From assembly GCA_019750465.1 (NCBI GenBank), contig JAIEOP010000039.1:1-33277 (forward strand): a stretch of 33,277 nucleotides of DNA, in the 5' to 3' direction. This document shows positions 8,273-16,353 of this stretch, piece by piece. How positions within the stretch are numbered: position 1 is the stretch's first letter; each line of letters opens with the position of its first letter. A program made the position numbers and the translations under genes. The notes under the pieces were generated by a model, which worked only from the letters and a program-made list of their open reading frames with translations, was not told where the DNA came from and made no database searches. This stretch comes from Acetobacteraceae bacterium (lineage in GTDB: Bacteria > Pseudomonadota > Alphaproteobacteria > Acetobacterales > Acetobacteraceae).

Positions 8273-9282
8273 ACCGCCGCGCCCTCCTTGCCGCGCCCCT
8301 GCTGCTCGCCACCCCGGCCCTCGCGCAGGGCTTCCCCGGCCGGCCGGTCCGCCTGGTGGTGCCCTACCCGCCGGGCGGCGGGGTGGATGGCCAGGCGCGC
8401 GCCCTGGCACGGCCGCTCGGCGCCGCCCTCGGCGGGGCGACGATCCTGGTGGACAACCGCGCCGGCGGCTCCACCCGCATCGGCACCGACGAGGTGCGCC
8501 GCGCCGCGCCGGACGGGCACACGCTGCTGCTGATGCCGGCCATCGCCTGGGTCGGGTTCTTCCACTCCCGCACCTTCGACACGAAGGTCTGGGAGGAGAT
8601 GACGCCGATCGCCGGCACGGCGGAGACGCCATACAATTTCCTCGCCTCCCGCGCCAGCTCGGGCAACGAGACCTGGGCCCGCACCGTCGAGGCCGCGCGG
8701 CGCCGGCCGGAGGGCCTGCGCATCGGCGGCCCCTCGGCCGGCGGCATCATCGAGCTGTCGGTGCGGGACATCCTGGACGGTGCCCGCGTGCCGGGCCTCT
8801 ACGTGCCCTTCCAGGGCAGCGCGCCAGCGCATGCGGCACTGCTGGCCGGCACGGTGGACGTGCAGATCATGCCCTTCGGCGACGGGATCGGGCAGATGCG
8901 CGGCGGCGCGACGCACGGGCTGGCGATGAGCGGGCCGGCCCGCGACCCGCGCGCGCCGGAGGTGCCGACCTTCGCCGAACTCGGCATCGGTGAGACCCTG
9001 ATGAACAGCTTCTCCGTCTGGGGCCCGCCCGGCCTGCCGGCGCCGCTGCGCGACCGCCTGGCGGCGGCGCTGCGCACCGCGCTGGCAGACGCCGAATTCC
9101 GGGCCTTCATGCAGGACCGCCAGGGCTTCACCGTGCGCTTCCGCAACGCCGGGGCGGTACGGCAGGAATTGCTGGATTTCGACCGCGCCTGGGGCCCGCG
9201 ACTGGCCGCGAGCGCGCGCGGATCGAGCGGCACCGGAACGGACCGGCAATCGGTGCTGGACCGCGCCGGCCGGTCTCGGTAA
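8269..9282 (+). CDS. Bug-type periplasmic solute receptor (tripartite tricarboxylate transporter family)
   Basis: This 337-residue protein has a signal peptide (residues 1 to about 19, ending ATPALAQG). FPGRPVRLVVPYPPGGGVD follows, the opening of Bug/TctC receptors, and later PDGHTLLL, YVPFQGSAPAHAALLAGTVD and VPTFAELG occur in the usual order. These receptors bind carboxylates or other small metabolites for TTT transporters; no membrane component lies nearby, as is common for the expanded orphan Bug families. The GTG start lies inside the stop of the opine-dehydrogenase-like gene (GTGA). The region after the receptor fold (about 312-337) is a low-complexity tail. Confidence 0.93.
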   Translation: MNRRALLAAPLLLATPALAQGFPGRPVRLVVPYPPGGGVDGQARALARPLGAALGGATILVDNRAGGSTRIGTDEVRRAAPDGHTLLLMPAIAWVGFFHSRTFDTKVWEEMTPIAGTAETPYNFLASRASSGNETWARTVEAARRRPEGLRIGGPSAGGIIELSVRDILDGARVPGLYVPFQGSAPAHAALLAGTVDVQIMPFGDGIGQMRGGATHGLAMSGPARDPRAPEVPTFAELGIGETLMNSFSVWGPPGLPAPLRDRLAAALRTALADAEFRAFMQDRQGFTVRFRNAGAVRQELLDFDRAWGPRLAASARGSSGTGTDRQSVLDRAGRSR

Positions 9283-9340
9283 GGCCGGGCGTCGCCGGCT
9301 CGATCGCCGGCCAGGGATCGCTGGGGAACAAGCAACCATC

Positions 9341-10030
9341 ATGGCCCGTCAGCTCTATGAACTCTGCGGGACCGATCCCGCCAGGGTGTTCAGCCCGTTC
9401 TGCTGGCGCAGCCGCATGGCGCTCGCGCACAAGGGCCTTGCCTTCGAGAGCGTGCCCTGGCGCTTCACCGAGACCGACCGCCTGGCCTTCGCCGGGCACG
9501 ACAAGGTTCCCGTGCTGGTGGACGGCACGCGGGTGGTGACGGAGTCCTGGACGATCGCGCAGTACCTCGACGAGGCCTATCCGCAGGCGCCCTCCCTGCT
9601 GCACGGGCGCCCGGCCCCCTACCGGTTCGTTGCGGCCTGGAACGACACGGTGCTGCAGCCCGGCATCGCCCGGCTGGTGGTTTCCGACATCCCGCCGCTG
9701 CTCTGCCCGAAGGCGCGTGCCTACTTCATCGAGAGCCGCGAGCGGCGCTTCGGCATGGCGCTGGCCGCGGTGACCGAGGGGCGGGCGGCCCGCCTGCCGG
9801 CGTTCCGGGCAGCGCTGCAGCCCGTGCGCGGCGCGCTGGCGGAGCAGCCCTTCCTCGGCGGCGAGGAGCCCGACTATGCCGACTATACCATCTTCGGCAG
9901 CTTCATGTGGGCGCGCAGCGTCAGCCCCCTGGTGCTGCTGGAGCCGGAGGACCCGGTCCACGCCTGGCGCGAGCGCATGCTGGACCTGCACGGCGCCCTG
10001 GCCCGCGCGGCCCCGCATTTCGGCGCATGA
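9341..10030 (+). CDS. Glutathione S-transferase family protein
   Basis: This 229-residue protein has an N-terminal thioredoxin-like domain (about 1-85) with FSPFCWRSRMALAHKGL, then KVPVLVDG and the glutathione-contacting ES at 68-69. A helical C-terminal domain follows. The FSPFCWR-type start and the long second domain recall GST subgroups related to bacterial beta-etherases (LigE/LigF-like) rather than classical beta-class GSTs; this is only an impression. A short hairpin-rich gap separates it from the Bug gene on the same strand. Confidence 0.85.
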   Translation: MARQLYELCGTDPARVFSPFCWRSRMALAHKGLAFESVPWRFTETDRLAFAGHDKVPVLVDGTRVVTESWTIAQYLDEAYPQAPSLLHGRPAPYRFVAAWNDTVLQPGIARLVVSDIPPLLCPKARAYFIESRERRFGMALAAVTEGRAARLPAFRAALQPVRGALAEQPFLGGEEPDYADYTIFGSFMWARSVSPLVLLEPEDPVHAWRERMLDLHGALARAAPHFGA

Positions 10031-10199
10031 GGGTGCTTGAAGGCATGCCCATCCCGCCGGAGATGCCCAGGCAGTGCCCGCGGCTTCCCGCGGGCGTTCC
10101 TTCGCAAGTCGAATCGCTTCGGAGAACCCGCAGCGCGTTGCCGTCCCGACGGACGGACCGCTATCCACCCGGCCTGATGACCATGGAAAGCTGGAGACG

Positions 10200-10418
10200 A
10201 TGAGCGATACCGGTCCCTTCTACCTGCGCTCGCGCCAGGGCGGCCCGGCACCGACGCTGGAGAGCTTCGCCACCCTCGATGACGCGCTGGACGCCGTGGA
10301 GGCGCGGTGGGAGACGCTGCAGCACCAGGTGCCGCAGATCCTCGACGCGCGGAAGGTGCTGCTGGTCAGCACCGAGGATCTGGTCCGCATGATGGCCGAG
10401 GAGGACGAGCCGGCCTGA
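10200..10418 (+). CDS. Small conserved-looking protein of unknown function
   Basis: The ATG at 10200 is preceded by GGAGACG-like spacing and opens a 72-residue protein. It is acidic, with an amphipathic central region (LDDALDAVEARWETLQHQVPQIL) and an acidic tail (MMAEEDEPA). It has no signal peptide, membrane segment or recognised motif. A longer reading from further upstream lacks a ribosome-binding site and is compositionally poor. I do not recognise the family. Confidence 0.6.
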   Translation: MSDTGPFYLRSRQGGPAPTLESFATLDDALDAVEARWETLQHQVPQILDARKVLLVSTEDLVRMMAEEDEPA

Positions 10419-10467
10419 CCCGGCGCCGCCCCTCCGCCCGCCGCATTTGCCTGCGACAGCCGGGCGC

Positions 10468-12159
10468 ATGACCCTTTCCCGTCCGTGGCGCGCGGCCCTT
10501 GCCACGCTGGCCTGCCTGGCCTCCCTCGGCGTGTTCTTCCGCGGCCAGCTCGCCGACGGCTTCGCCCTGCTGATCGGCGACCGCCATGACGGCGTGATCG
10601 CGCTCGCCATCATGGAGCACTGGTCGAACCTGCTGCGCGGCGAGGCAGCCGCCTGGGACCGCACCTTCTACTTCCACCCGGTGCCGGCGACGCTCGGCTA
10701 CAATGACGGCTACCTTGCCTTCGGCCTGCTGCTGGCGGCCTTCCGCGCGGCCGGCGCCGATCCCTTCCTGGCGGGCGAGCTCGCGAACGTCGCGCTGCGG
10801 GCGATCGGGTTCCTGGGCTGCCACCTGCTGGCGCGGCGGGTCTTCGGGCTGTCCTTTTCCTGGGCGCTGCTCGGCGCGGCGCTGTTCACGCTGAGCAACA
10901 ACCTCTTCATCCGCGCCAGCCACGCGCAGCTGTTCAGCGTCTCGCTGGTGCCGATGCTCGGCGTGCTGGCGCACGGCGCGGGGGCGGCGCTGATCGCCGG
11001 GCGGCGGGGCGCGCTGCTGGGCTGGGGCGCCGGCTTCGTGCTGTGGCACGCGATGATGCTGCTCACCGGCTTCTACATGGCCTGGTACGCGGCCCTTTTC
11101 GGCGCGCTGCTGCTGCCGGCCTGGCTGCTGGTGGCGGGCGCCGGCCGGCGCGGCGCGCTGCTGCGCGGCGTCGCGCGCGGCTGGTGGGCGCTGGCGGGAC
11201 TCGGTGGTTTCGCCGCGCTGGTGAACCTGCCCTTCCTTCGCCTCTATCTGCCGAAGGCGCGGGAGACCGGCATGCACGACTACGCCGGCATGGTGGCGCA
11301 GTACACGCTCTCGCCGCTCGACATCCTGCATGTGGGCGAGCGCAACCTGCTCTGGGGCTGGCTGGTCAGGGCGCTGAACGACGCCTTCCGCCCCGGCTTC
11401 CCGGCCTGGTCCGAGCAGATGACCGGGCTGCCGCTGCTGCTGGTGCTGCTCTTCGCCGGCGCGCTGGCCTGGGTCTGGCGCGGCGCGCCGGATGACCGGG
11501 CGGTGCTGCTGCGCGCCATCGCCATCGCCACGGTGGCAAGCTGGGCGCTGACGATCCGCCTGGGTGAATCCTCGCCCTGGTGGCTCGTGTACCAGCATGT
11601 GCCGGGCGCGCGGGCCGCGCGGGTGGTGGCGCGCTACCAGATCTTCATCACCGTGCCGGTGATCGGGCTGGCGCTGGCGATGCTGGCGGCGCTGCTGGCC
11701 CGGCTGCCGCCCGCGCGCGCCACGGCGCTGGCCGGCCTCGCCGCGGCGCTGCTGCTGGCCGAGCAGGTGAACCTCTACGCGCCGCGCTTCCTCGACCGGG
11801 GGCTGGAGCTGTCGCGGCTGCGGGCGGTGCCGCCGCCGCCCGCCGCCTGCCGCGCCTTCTTCGTCACCGCCGCGCGCACCGAAAGCCGCTTCGGCGAGGA
11901 GGTGGCGAACATCTACAACCACAACACCGAGGCGATGCTGATCGCCGAGGTACTCAGGCTGCCGACGATCAACGGCATCTCCACCTTCAACCCGCCGCAC
12001 TGGCCCGGCGGCTTCCCGCCGCAACCCGAGTACCTGGAGGCGGTGCGACGCCATGCCGCGGCGTGGGACGTGGAGGACGGGCTCTGCGGCCTCGACCTGC
12101 AGCGCTTCGCCTGGGACACGGCGCCGCTCAGTGCAGCCGCGCCGCCCCCTCCGCGGTGA
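10468..12159 (+). CDS. Polytopic membrane protein, GT-C-glycosyltransferase-like architecture
   Basis: This is about 563 residues with an N-terminal membrane helix (about 8-24). An acidic loop GDRHDG (about 37-42) follows, then roughly ten more hydrophobic segments up to about 435 and a soluble C-terminal region (about 440-563). An acidic loop after the first helix followed by many membrane segments resembles GT-C fold glycosyltransferases that use polyprenyl-linked sugars, but no diagnostic motif lets me name a family. I prefer the ATG at 10468 over a TTG at 10447. Its 3' end overlaps the convergent phnM-like gene by 32 bases, so the last codons of both share DNA. Confidence 0.72.
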   Translation: MTLSRPWRAALATLACLASLGVFFRGQLADGFALLIGDRHDGVIALAIMEHWSNLLRGEAAAWDRTFYFHPVPATLGYNDGYLAFGLLLAAFRAAGADPFLAGELANVALRAIGFLGCHLLARRVFGLSFSWALLGAALFTLSNNLFIRASHAQLFSVSLVPMLGVLAHGAGAALIAGRRGALLGWGAGFVLWHAMMLLTGFYMAWYAALFGALLLPAWLLVAGAGRRGALLRGVARGWWALAGLGGFAALVNLPFLRLYLPKARETGMHDYAGMVAQYTLSPLDILHVGERNLLWGWLVRALNDAFRPGFPAWSEQMTGLPLLLVLLFAGALAWVWRGAPDDRAVLLRAIAIATVASWALTIRLGESSPWWLVYQHVPGARAARVVARYQIFITVPVIGLALAMLAALLARLPPARATALAGLAAALLLAEQVNLYAPRFLDRGLELSRLRAVPPPPAACRAFFVTAARTESRFGEEVANIYNHNTEAMLIAEVLRLPTINGISTFNPPHWPGGFPPQPEYLEAVRRHAAAWDVEDGLCGLDLQRFAWDTAPLSAAAPPPPR

Positions 12160-13276
12160 GGTGGGCGGGCCGCCCGGCGCAGAACACGGCGATCACGCGC
12201 GGGCCTGCCGGATCGACCACAGCCACGTCGCCGCGCCGCCCGGGCAGCAGCGCGCCACGATCAGCGAGACCCGCCGCGGCCGCCGGGTTGGCCGAGACCA
12301 GCGCCCAGGCCCGCGCCAGATCCAGGCCGCCCGGGCGCCGCGCCATGGCGAAGGGCGCCTCCAGCAGCGCGGGCCAGTGGTAGTCGGAGGCCAGCACCGT
12401 CACCAGGCCGCGCTCGGCGAGCGGCGCGGCGCTGGCCCAGCCGAGATGGCTGCCGCCGCGCACCACGTTGGGCGCGCCCATCACCACTGCCTCGCCATGC
12501 GCGCGCGCGTCCTGCGCCACGCTTTCCGCCATCGGGAATTCGCAGATCGCGGCGCCGTGGCCGCGGTAGTGCGCGCGGTCCTCAAGGGTCGCGTCGTCAT
12601 GGCTCAGCATGGGGATGCCGGCCGCGCGCGCGGCCGCGGCGAGCCGGGCGCGGGCAGCCGGCACCTCGCCGCGCCGCGCCGCGATGCGCTCGATCAGCGC
12701 GCGGAATTCGGGTTCGGGCAGGCCGGCGCGGCCGGCGTATTTCGCCATCTGCTGCGGGTCGTGCAGGCGCTTCAGGATCGGCGGCGTGTGGTCGTTGAAG
12801 CCGAGCAGGTGCACGCGACCGGCGGCGATGTCGGCCAGCGCCTCATCGAGGGCGTCCAGGTTGTCGGCCTCGAAGCGCAGGTGCACGCGGAGGTCGGGCG
12901 CGGGCAGCGCCGCCCGCGCCCTGTCCAGCGCCGCCATCAGCGCGCGCCATGTCCCGAGCGAGCGCAGCCCCGGCTCCCAGGACAGGGTGACGCCGAGATA
13001 GGCGGTGGTGATGCCGCTCGCCAGCAGCTGCGCCGCGGTGTCACGCACCGCGACCGCGGCGGGGAAGCCGACGCCGGGCCGCGGCTGCAGCGCGCGCTCA
13101 TGCGCATCGCCATGGATGTCCACCAGGCCCGGCAGCACGAGCAGCCCGGCGGCATCGAAGCGCCGCGCCGCGCCGCCGCCGGTCGCCGCCACCTCCTGCC
13201 CGCGCAGGTGCAGCGCGCCCGGCTCCAGGCGGTCGCCGGCGAGCACCGTGCCCGCGAGGATGTCGAAGCCCGGCAT
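12128..13276 (-). CDS. Divergent PhnM-like amidohydrolase
   Basis: This 382-residue amidohydrolase is clearly related to PhnM, which cleaves pyrophosphate from ribose-1-phosphonate 5-triphosphate. It has LPGLVDIHGDAHE (about 48-60), HLRFEADN, SHDDAT and GAPNVVRGGSHLG in order. It departs from the canonical gene at 18663-19811: HTDNLE becomes HGDAHE, HLRCEL becomes HLRFEA, LMDHSPG becomes FNDHTPP, and GGSHSGN becomes GGSHLGW. The metal-site region thus gains a second His. It starts one base after the phnF stop on the same strand, so it is cotranscribed with the regulator and away from the main operon. It may act on a different substrate or be a second diphosphatase. Confidence 0.85.
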   Translation of the reverse strand: MPGFDILAGTVLAGDRLEPGALHLRGQEVAATGGGAARRFDAAGLLVLPGLVDIHGDAHERALQPRPGVGFPAAVAVRDTAAQLLASGITTAYLGVTLSWEPGLRSLGTWRALMAALDRARAALPAPDLRVHLRFEADNLDALDEALADIAAGRVHLLGFNDHTPPILKRLHDPQQMAKYAGRAGLPEPEFRALIERIAARRGEVPAARARLAAAARAAGIPMLSHDDATLEDRAHYRGHGAAICEFPMAESVAQDARAHGEAVVMGAPNVVRGGSHLGWASAAPLAERGLVTVLASDYHWPALLEAPFAMARRPGGLDLARAWALVSANPAAAAGLADRGALLPGRRGDVAVVDPAGPRVIAVFCAGRPAHLTAEGAARLH

Positions 13277-13277
13277 G

Positions 13278-14075
13278 TCAGCTCTCCACCACGAGCTGCA
13301 TGCGCGCCGCGGCGTAGCGGGCGATGCTGAGCTCGATCGGCGTGCCGGCGGGATCGGCGTTGATCGCCTCGGTCACCAGCACGGGGCGGGCGCGGGATTG
13401 CTGCAACAGGACTGCCTCCTCCGGCGTCGGCATGCGCGACGTGATGCGCGTGACCTGGCGCCGGTAGTCGGGGACGCCGCACCGCGCAAGGGCCGCGGTG
13501 ATGGACGGATCCTCGGCCAGCAGCGCCGCCATCGCCGGGAAGCGGTGCGACGGGAAGTAGTGCGTGCCGATCACCACGGGGCGGCCATTGGCGAGGCCGA
13601 GGCGCTCGGCCATCACGACGCCGCGGCCGCGGCGCAGGCCGAGCGCCTTCGCGACCGCTGCCTCGGCCGCCATTTCCGCGATGCGCAGCATGCGCCCGGC
13701 GGGTTCGCGGTTCTGCCGGCGGATGGTCTCGGAAAACCGCGTGCGGGGGCCGAGCGGGTAGTCCAGCACGTCCTCGGCGACGAAGCTGCCGCGGCCCTGC
13801 TCCACGCGGATCAGGCCGCGGGCCTCGAGCTCCTCCAGGGCGCGGCGGACGGTATGGCGGTTGACGCCGAAGCGGCCGGCGAGCGCGGCCTCGGTGGGCA
13901 GGCGGGTGCCGGGGTCGGCGCCGCGGCCGGGCGCGCTGGCGCCGATGTCGCGCTCGATGGCCGAGGCGATCTGGCGCCACAGCGCGACGCCCTGGCCCCG
14001 CGTGAGGGTGTTGTCCGGGGATCGCGCCATGGCATGCAGGGCGGCGCCGGGCGCGCTTCCCGGCTTCGGTGTCAT
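13278..14075 (-). CDS. phnF: GntR-family phosphonate utilisation regulator PhnF
   Basis: The protein has a winged-helix DNA-binding domain, with VALWRQIASAIERDI near the N-terminus and TEAALAGRFGVNRHTVRRAL as the recognition region. A UTRA-type ligand domain follows, ending near ELSIARYAAARMQLVVES, as in PhnF/HutC regulators. These repress phosphonate genes and release on a ligand. Candidate starts are ATGs at 14111, 14090, 14075 and 14030; I take 14075 (MTPKPG), though no ribosome-binding site is decisive. A palindrome of the HutC type lies just upstream, between this gene and phnG, suggesting control of both directions. Confidence 0.88.
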   Translation of the reverse strand: MTPKPGSAPGAALHAMARSPDNTLTRGQGVALWRQIASAIERDIGASAPGRGADPGTRLPTEAALAGRFGVNRHTVRRALEELEARGLIRVEQGRGSFVAEDVLDYPLGPRTRFSETIRRQNREPAGRMLRIAEMAAEAAVAKALGLRRGRGVVMAERLGLANGRPVVIGTHYFPSHRFPAMAALLAEDPSITAALARCGVPDYRRQVTRITSRMPTPEEAVLLQQSRARPVLVTEAINADPAGTPIELSIARYAAARMQLVVES

Positions 14076-14118
14076 GGAAACTTCAACCATGGGTCCGTGG
14101 CGTCCCGGCATGCCGGGC

Positions 14119-14146
14119 TTGACGTAGCGGCACGGACCTCTATTTG
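14119..14146 (+). promoter_or_regulatory. Putative phn operon promoter
   Basis: A TTGACG element (14119-14124) and a TATTTG element (14141-14146) are 16 bases apart and point towards phnG. The palindrome at 14145-14154 overlaps the -10 region, which would let PhnF block polymerase. AGGAGA (14162-14167) then precedes the phnG ATG by ten bases. Confidence 0.5.
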
Positions 14147-14154
14147 TCTAGACA
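14145..14154. promoter_or_regulatory. Putative PhnF operator (GntR/HutC-type palindrome)
   Basis: TGTCTAGACA is a perfect 10-bp palindrome. Its core GTCTAGAC fits the GTMTAKAC pattern known for the HutC subfamily of GntR regulators, to which PhnF belongs. It sits between divergent phnF and phnG and overlaps the putative phnG -10 element. Confidence 0.55.
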
Positions 14155-14177
14155 TCTGTGCAGGAGACGCCGCCCCG

Positions 14178-14675
14178 ATGCCTGCGAGGGAGGCCACCGT
14201 GACGCCGGCCGGTCCCGCCGCGACCAGCGATGACGTCGCCGCGCGGCAGGGCTGGATGGCAGTGCTGGCGCGGGCGCCCGCCGCGGCGCTGGCGGAGCGG
14301 ATCGCCGCGCTGCCGCCGCTGCCCGCCCATGCCCGGCTGCGCGGGCCGGAGACCGGCCTCGCCATGGTGCGCGGCCGGCAGGGCGGCGACGGTGCGCCGT
14401 TCAACCTCGGCGAGATGACGGTGACGCGCTGCACGGTGCGGCTCGGCGACGGCACCCTGGGCCATGCCTACGTGGCCGGGCGGGATGCCCGTCAGGCCGA
14501 GCTGGCCGCGCTGCTCGACGCGGCCCTGCAACGGCCCGAATTGCACGACGCGGTGATGGCGGCGGTGATCGCGCCCCTGGCCGCGGCGCAGGCGGCAGGG
14601 CGCGGGTCGGTCGCGCGCAAGGCCGCGGCGACGCGCGTCGCCTTCGCCACCATGGCGACGATGCGGGGCGAGTGA
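14178..14675 (+). CDS. phnG: C-P lyase subunit PhnG
   Basis: This 165-residue protein starts at the ATG preceded by AGGAGA. It shows the PhnG pattern: QGWMAVLARAPAAALAERI, then GPETGLAMVRGRQGGDGAPFNLGEMTVTRC-type central strands, and a C-terminal helix with KAAATRVAFATM. PhnG is part of the PhnGHI(J) core that attaches the phosphonate to ribose triphosphate from ATP. It is slightly longer than E. coli PhnG (about 150). Its stop overlaps the phnH GTG. Confidence 0.9.
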   Translation: MPAREATVTPAGPAATSDDVAARQGWMAVLARAPAAALAERIAALPPLPAHARLRGPETGLAMVRGRQGGDGAPFNLGEMTVTRCTVRLGDGTLGHAYVAGRDARQAELAALLDAALQRPELHDAVMAAVIAPLAAAQAAGRGSVARKAAATRVAFATMATMRGE

Positions 14676-15262
14676 CCGGCATGCTCTCCCCCGGCTTCGC
14701 CGATCCGGCCCTCGATGCGCAGCGCTGCTTCCGCGCCGTGCTGGAGGCGACGAGCCGGCCCGGCCGGGTGCAGCGCCTGGCCGAGGGGGTGCTGGAGCCG
14801 CCCGCGCCGCTCGGACTGGCCGCGGCCGCGGTGCTGCTGAGCCTGACGGATGCCGACACGCCGGTCTGGCTGGACGCCGAAGCGGCGCCCGCGGCGGACT
14901 GGCTGCGCTTCCACGCCGGCTGCCCGCTGGTCGCGGCCCCGGGCGATGCCGCCTTCGTCATGGCCTGCGGCGCGATGCCGCCGCTCGACGGCTTGAACGC
15001 CGGCACCGAGGAAGCCCCACACGAATCGGCGACGCTGCTGGTGCAGGTGGCCGCTCTCGATCGCGGCGTGACGCTGCGGCTCTCCGGCCCCGGCATCGCG
15101 CGCGAGCACCGGTTGCGCGTGGCCGGCCTGCCGCCGGATTTCGGGCTGCGCTGGGCGCGCAACGGGGCCGGCTTCCCGCGCGGCGTGGACCTCGTCCTCT
15201 GCGCCGGCGCGGCACTTGCCGCGCTGCCGCGCACGGTGCGCATCACGGAGGGCGACGGCTAG
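14672..15262 (+). CDS. phnH: C-P lyase subunit PhnH
   Basis: This 196-residue protein has ARG-poor, PhnH-like blocks: PGFADPALDAQRCFRAVLEATSRPGR at the start, LLSLTDADTPVWLD in the middle, and FPRGVDLVLC near the C-terminus. PhnH is a PLP-transferase-like fold used structurally in the C-P lyase core complex. The GTG start overlaps the phnG stop (GTGA). An ATG three codons later would remove three residues. Confidence 0.93.
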   Translation: MTGMLSPGFADPALDAQRCFRAVLEATSRPGRVQRLAEGVLEPPAPLGLAAAAVLLSLTDADTPVWLDAEAAPAADWLRFHAGCPLVAAPGDAAFVMACGAMPPLDGLNAGTEEAPHESATLLVQVAALDRGVTLRLSGPGIAREHRLRVAGLPPDFGLRWARNGAGFPRGVDLVLCAGAALAALPRTVRITEGDG

Positions 15263-16353
15263 TGGCCTATGTCGCGGTCAAGGGCGGCGAGGACGCCATC
15301 GCCCATGCCCATGCCTGGCTGGCCGAGGCGCGGCGCGGCGACCCCGCGGTGCCGGAGCTTTCGGTCGCGCAGATCGGGCAGCAGCTCGGCCTCGCCGTGG
15401 ACCGGGTCATGGCGGAGGGGTCCTGCCACGACCGCGGACTGGCGGCGCTGGCGATAAAGCAGGCGCGCGGCGACCTGATCGAGGCCGCCTTCCTGCTGCG
15501 CGCCTACCGCACCACCCTGCCCCGCTTCGGCGCCTCCGCGCCGCTCGACACGGCGGCGATGCTGGTGCGGCGGCGGATCAGCGCGACCTACAAGGACCTG
15601 CCGGGCGGCCAGGTGCTGGGCCCGACCTTCGACTACACGCACCGGCTGCTGGACTTCGCCCTGGAAGCGGAGGGCGCGCCGCCGCCGGAGCCTGCGCCGG
15701 AGGCCGAGGCCGACGGCGCACCGATGCCCCGCGTCAGCGGCATCCTGGCGCAGGAGGGGCTGATGGCGGCGGAGCCGGCGTCGGAGGCGCCGCCGGGCGA
15801 CCTGACGCGCGAGCCGCTGGCCTTCCCCGCCGACCGGCCGCTGCGGCTGCAGGCCCTGGCGCGCGGCGACGAGGGATTCCTGCTGGCGTTGGGCTACTCG
15901 ACGCAGCGCGGCTACGGCAACGCGCATCCCTTCGTCGGCGAGATCCGGGTGGGCGAGGTGGCGGTGGGCCTCACGCCACCCGAGTTGGGCTTCGAGATCA
16001 GCATCGGCGACATCACCGTGACCGAATGCGGGATGGTGAACCAGTTCGCCGGCTCGAAGACGGAGCCGCCGCAATTCACCCGCGGCTATGGGCTCGTCTT
16101 CGGCCATGGCGAGCGGAAGGCCATGGCCATGGCGCTGGTGGACCGGTCGCTCCGCGCGGCCGAGCTGGGCGAGGAGGCCGCGGCGCCGGCGCAGAGCCCC
16201 GAATTCGTGCTCTACCATTGCGACAACGTGGATGCGACCGGCTTCGTCGAGCACCTGAAGCTGCCGCACTACGTGGATTTCCAGAGCGAGCTGGAGAAGA
16301 TCCGCACGCTGCGCGCCACCGCGGATGCCGCGCAGCGGGAAGCGGCCGAATGA
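15262..16353 (+). CDS. phnI: C-P lyase core subunit PhnI
   Basis: This 363-residue protein starts MAYVAVKGGEDAI, the usual PhnI opening, and has the conserved LLRAYRTTLPRFG, IQ-rich GYSTQRGYGNAHPFVGEIRVG and ECGMVNQF blocks. PhnI with PhnG, PhnH and PhnL displaces adenine from ATP to form alkylphosphonate ribosyl triphosphate. The GTG start shares one base with the phnH stop, and the stop overlaps the phnJ ATG. The length is near that of E. coli PhnI (about 354). Confidence 0.97.
   Translation: MAYVAVKGGEDAIAHAHAWLAEARRGDPAVPELSVAQIGQQLGLAVDRVMAEGSCHDRGLAALAIKQARGDLIEAAFLLRAYRTTLPRFGASAPLDTAAMLVRRRISATYKDLPGGQVLGPTFDYTHRLLDFALEAEGAPPPEPAPEAEADGAPMPRVSGILAQEGLMAAEPASEAPPGDLTREPLAFPADRPLRLQALARGDEGFLLALGYSTQRGYGNAHPFVGEIRVGEVAVGLTPPELGFEISIGDITVTECGMVNQFAGSKTEPPQFTRGYGLVFGHGERKAMAMALVDRSLRAAELGEEAAAPAQSPEFVLYHCDNVDATGFVEHLKLPHYVDFQSELEKIRTLRATADAAQREAAE

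Noticed and set aside
9283-9340. Terminator between the Bug and GST genes
   Set aside because: A GCCGGC-based inverted repeat exists, but the motif is itself palindromic and common here, without a T tract.
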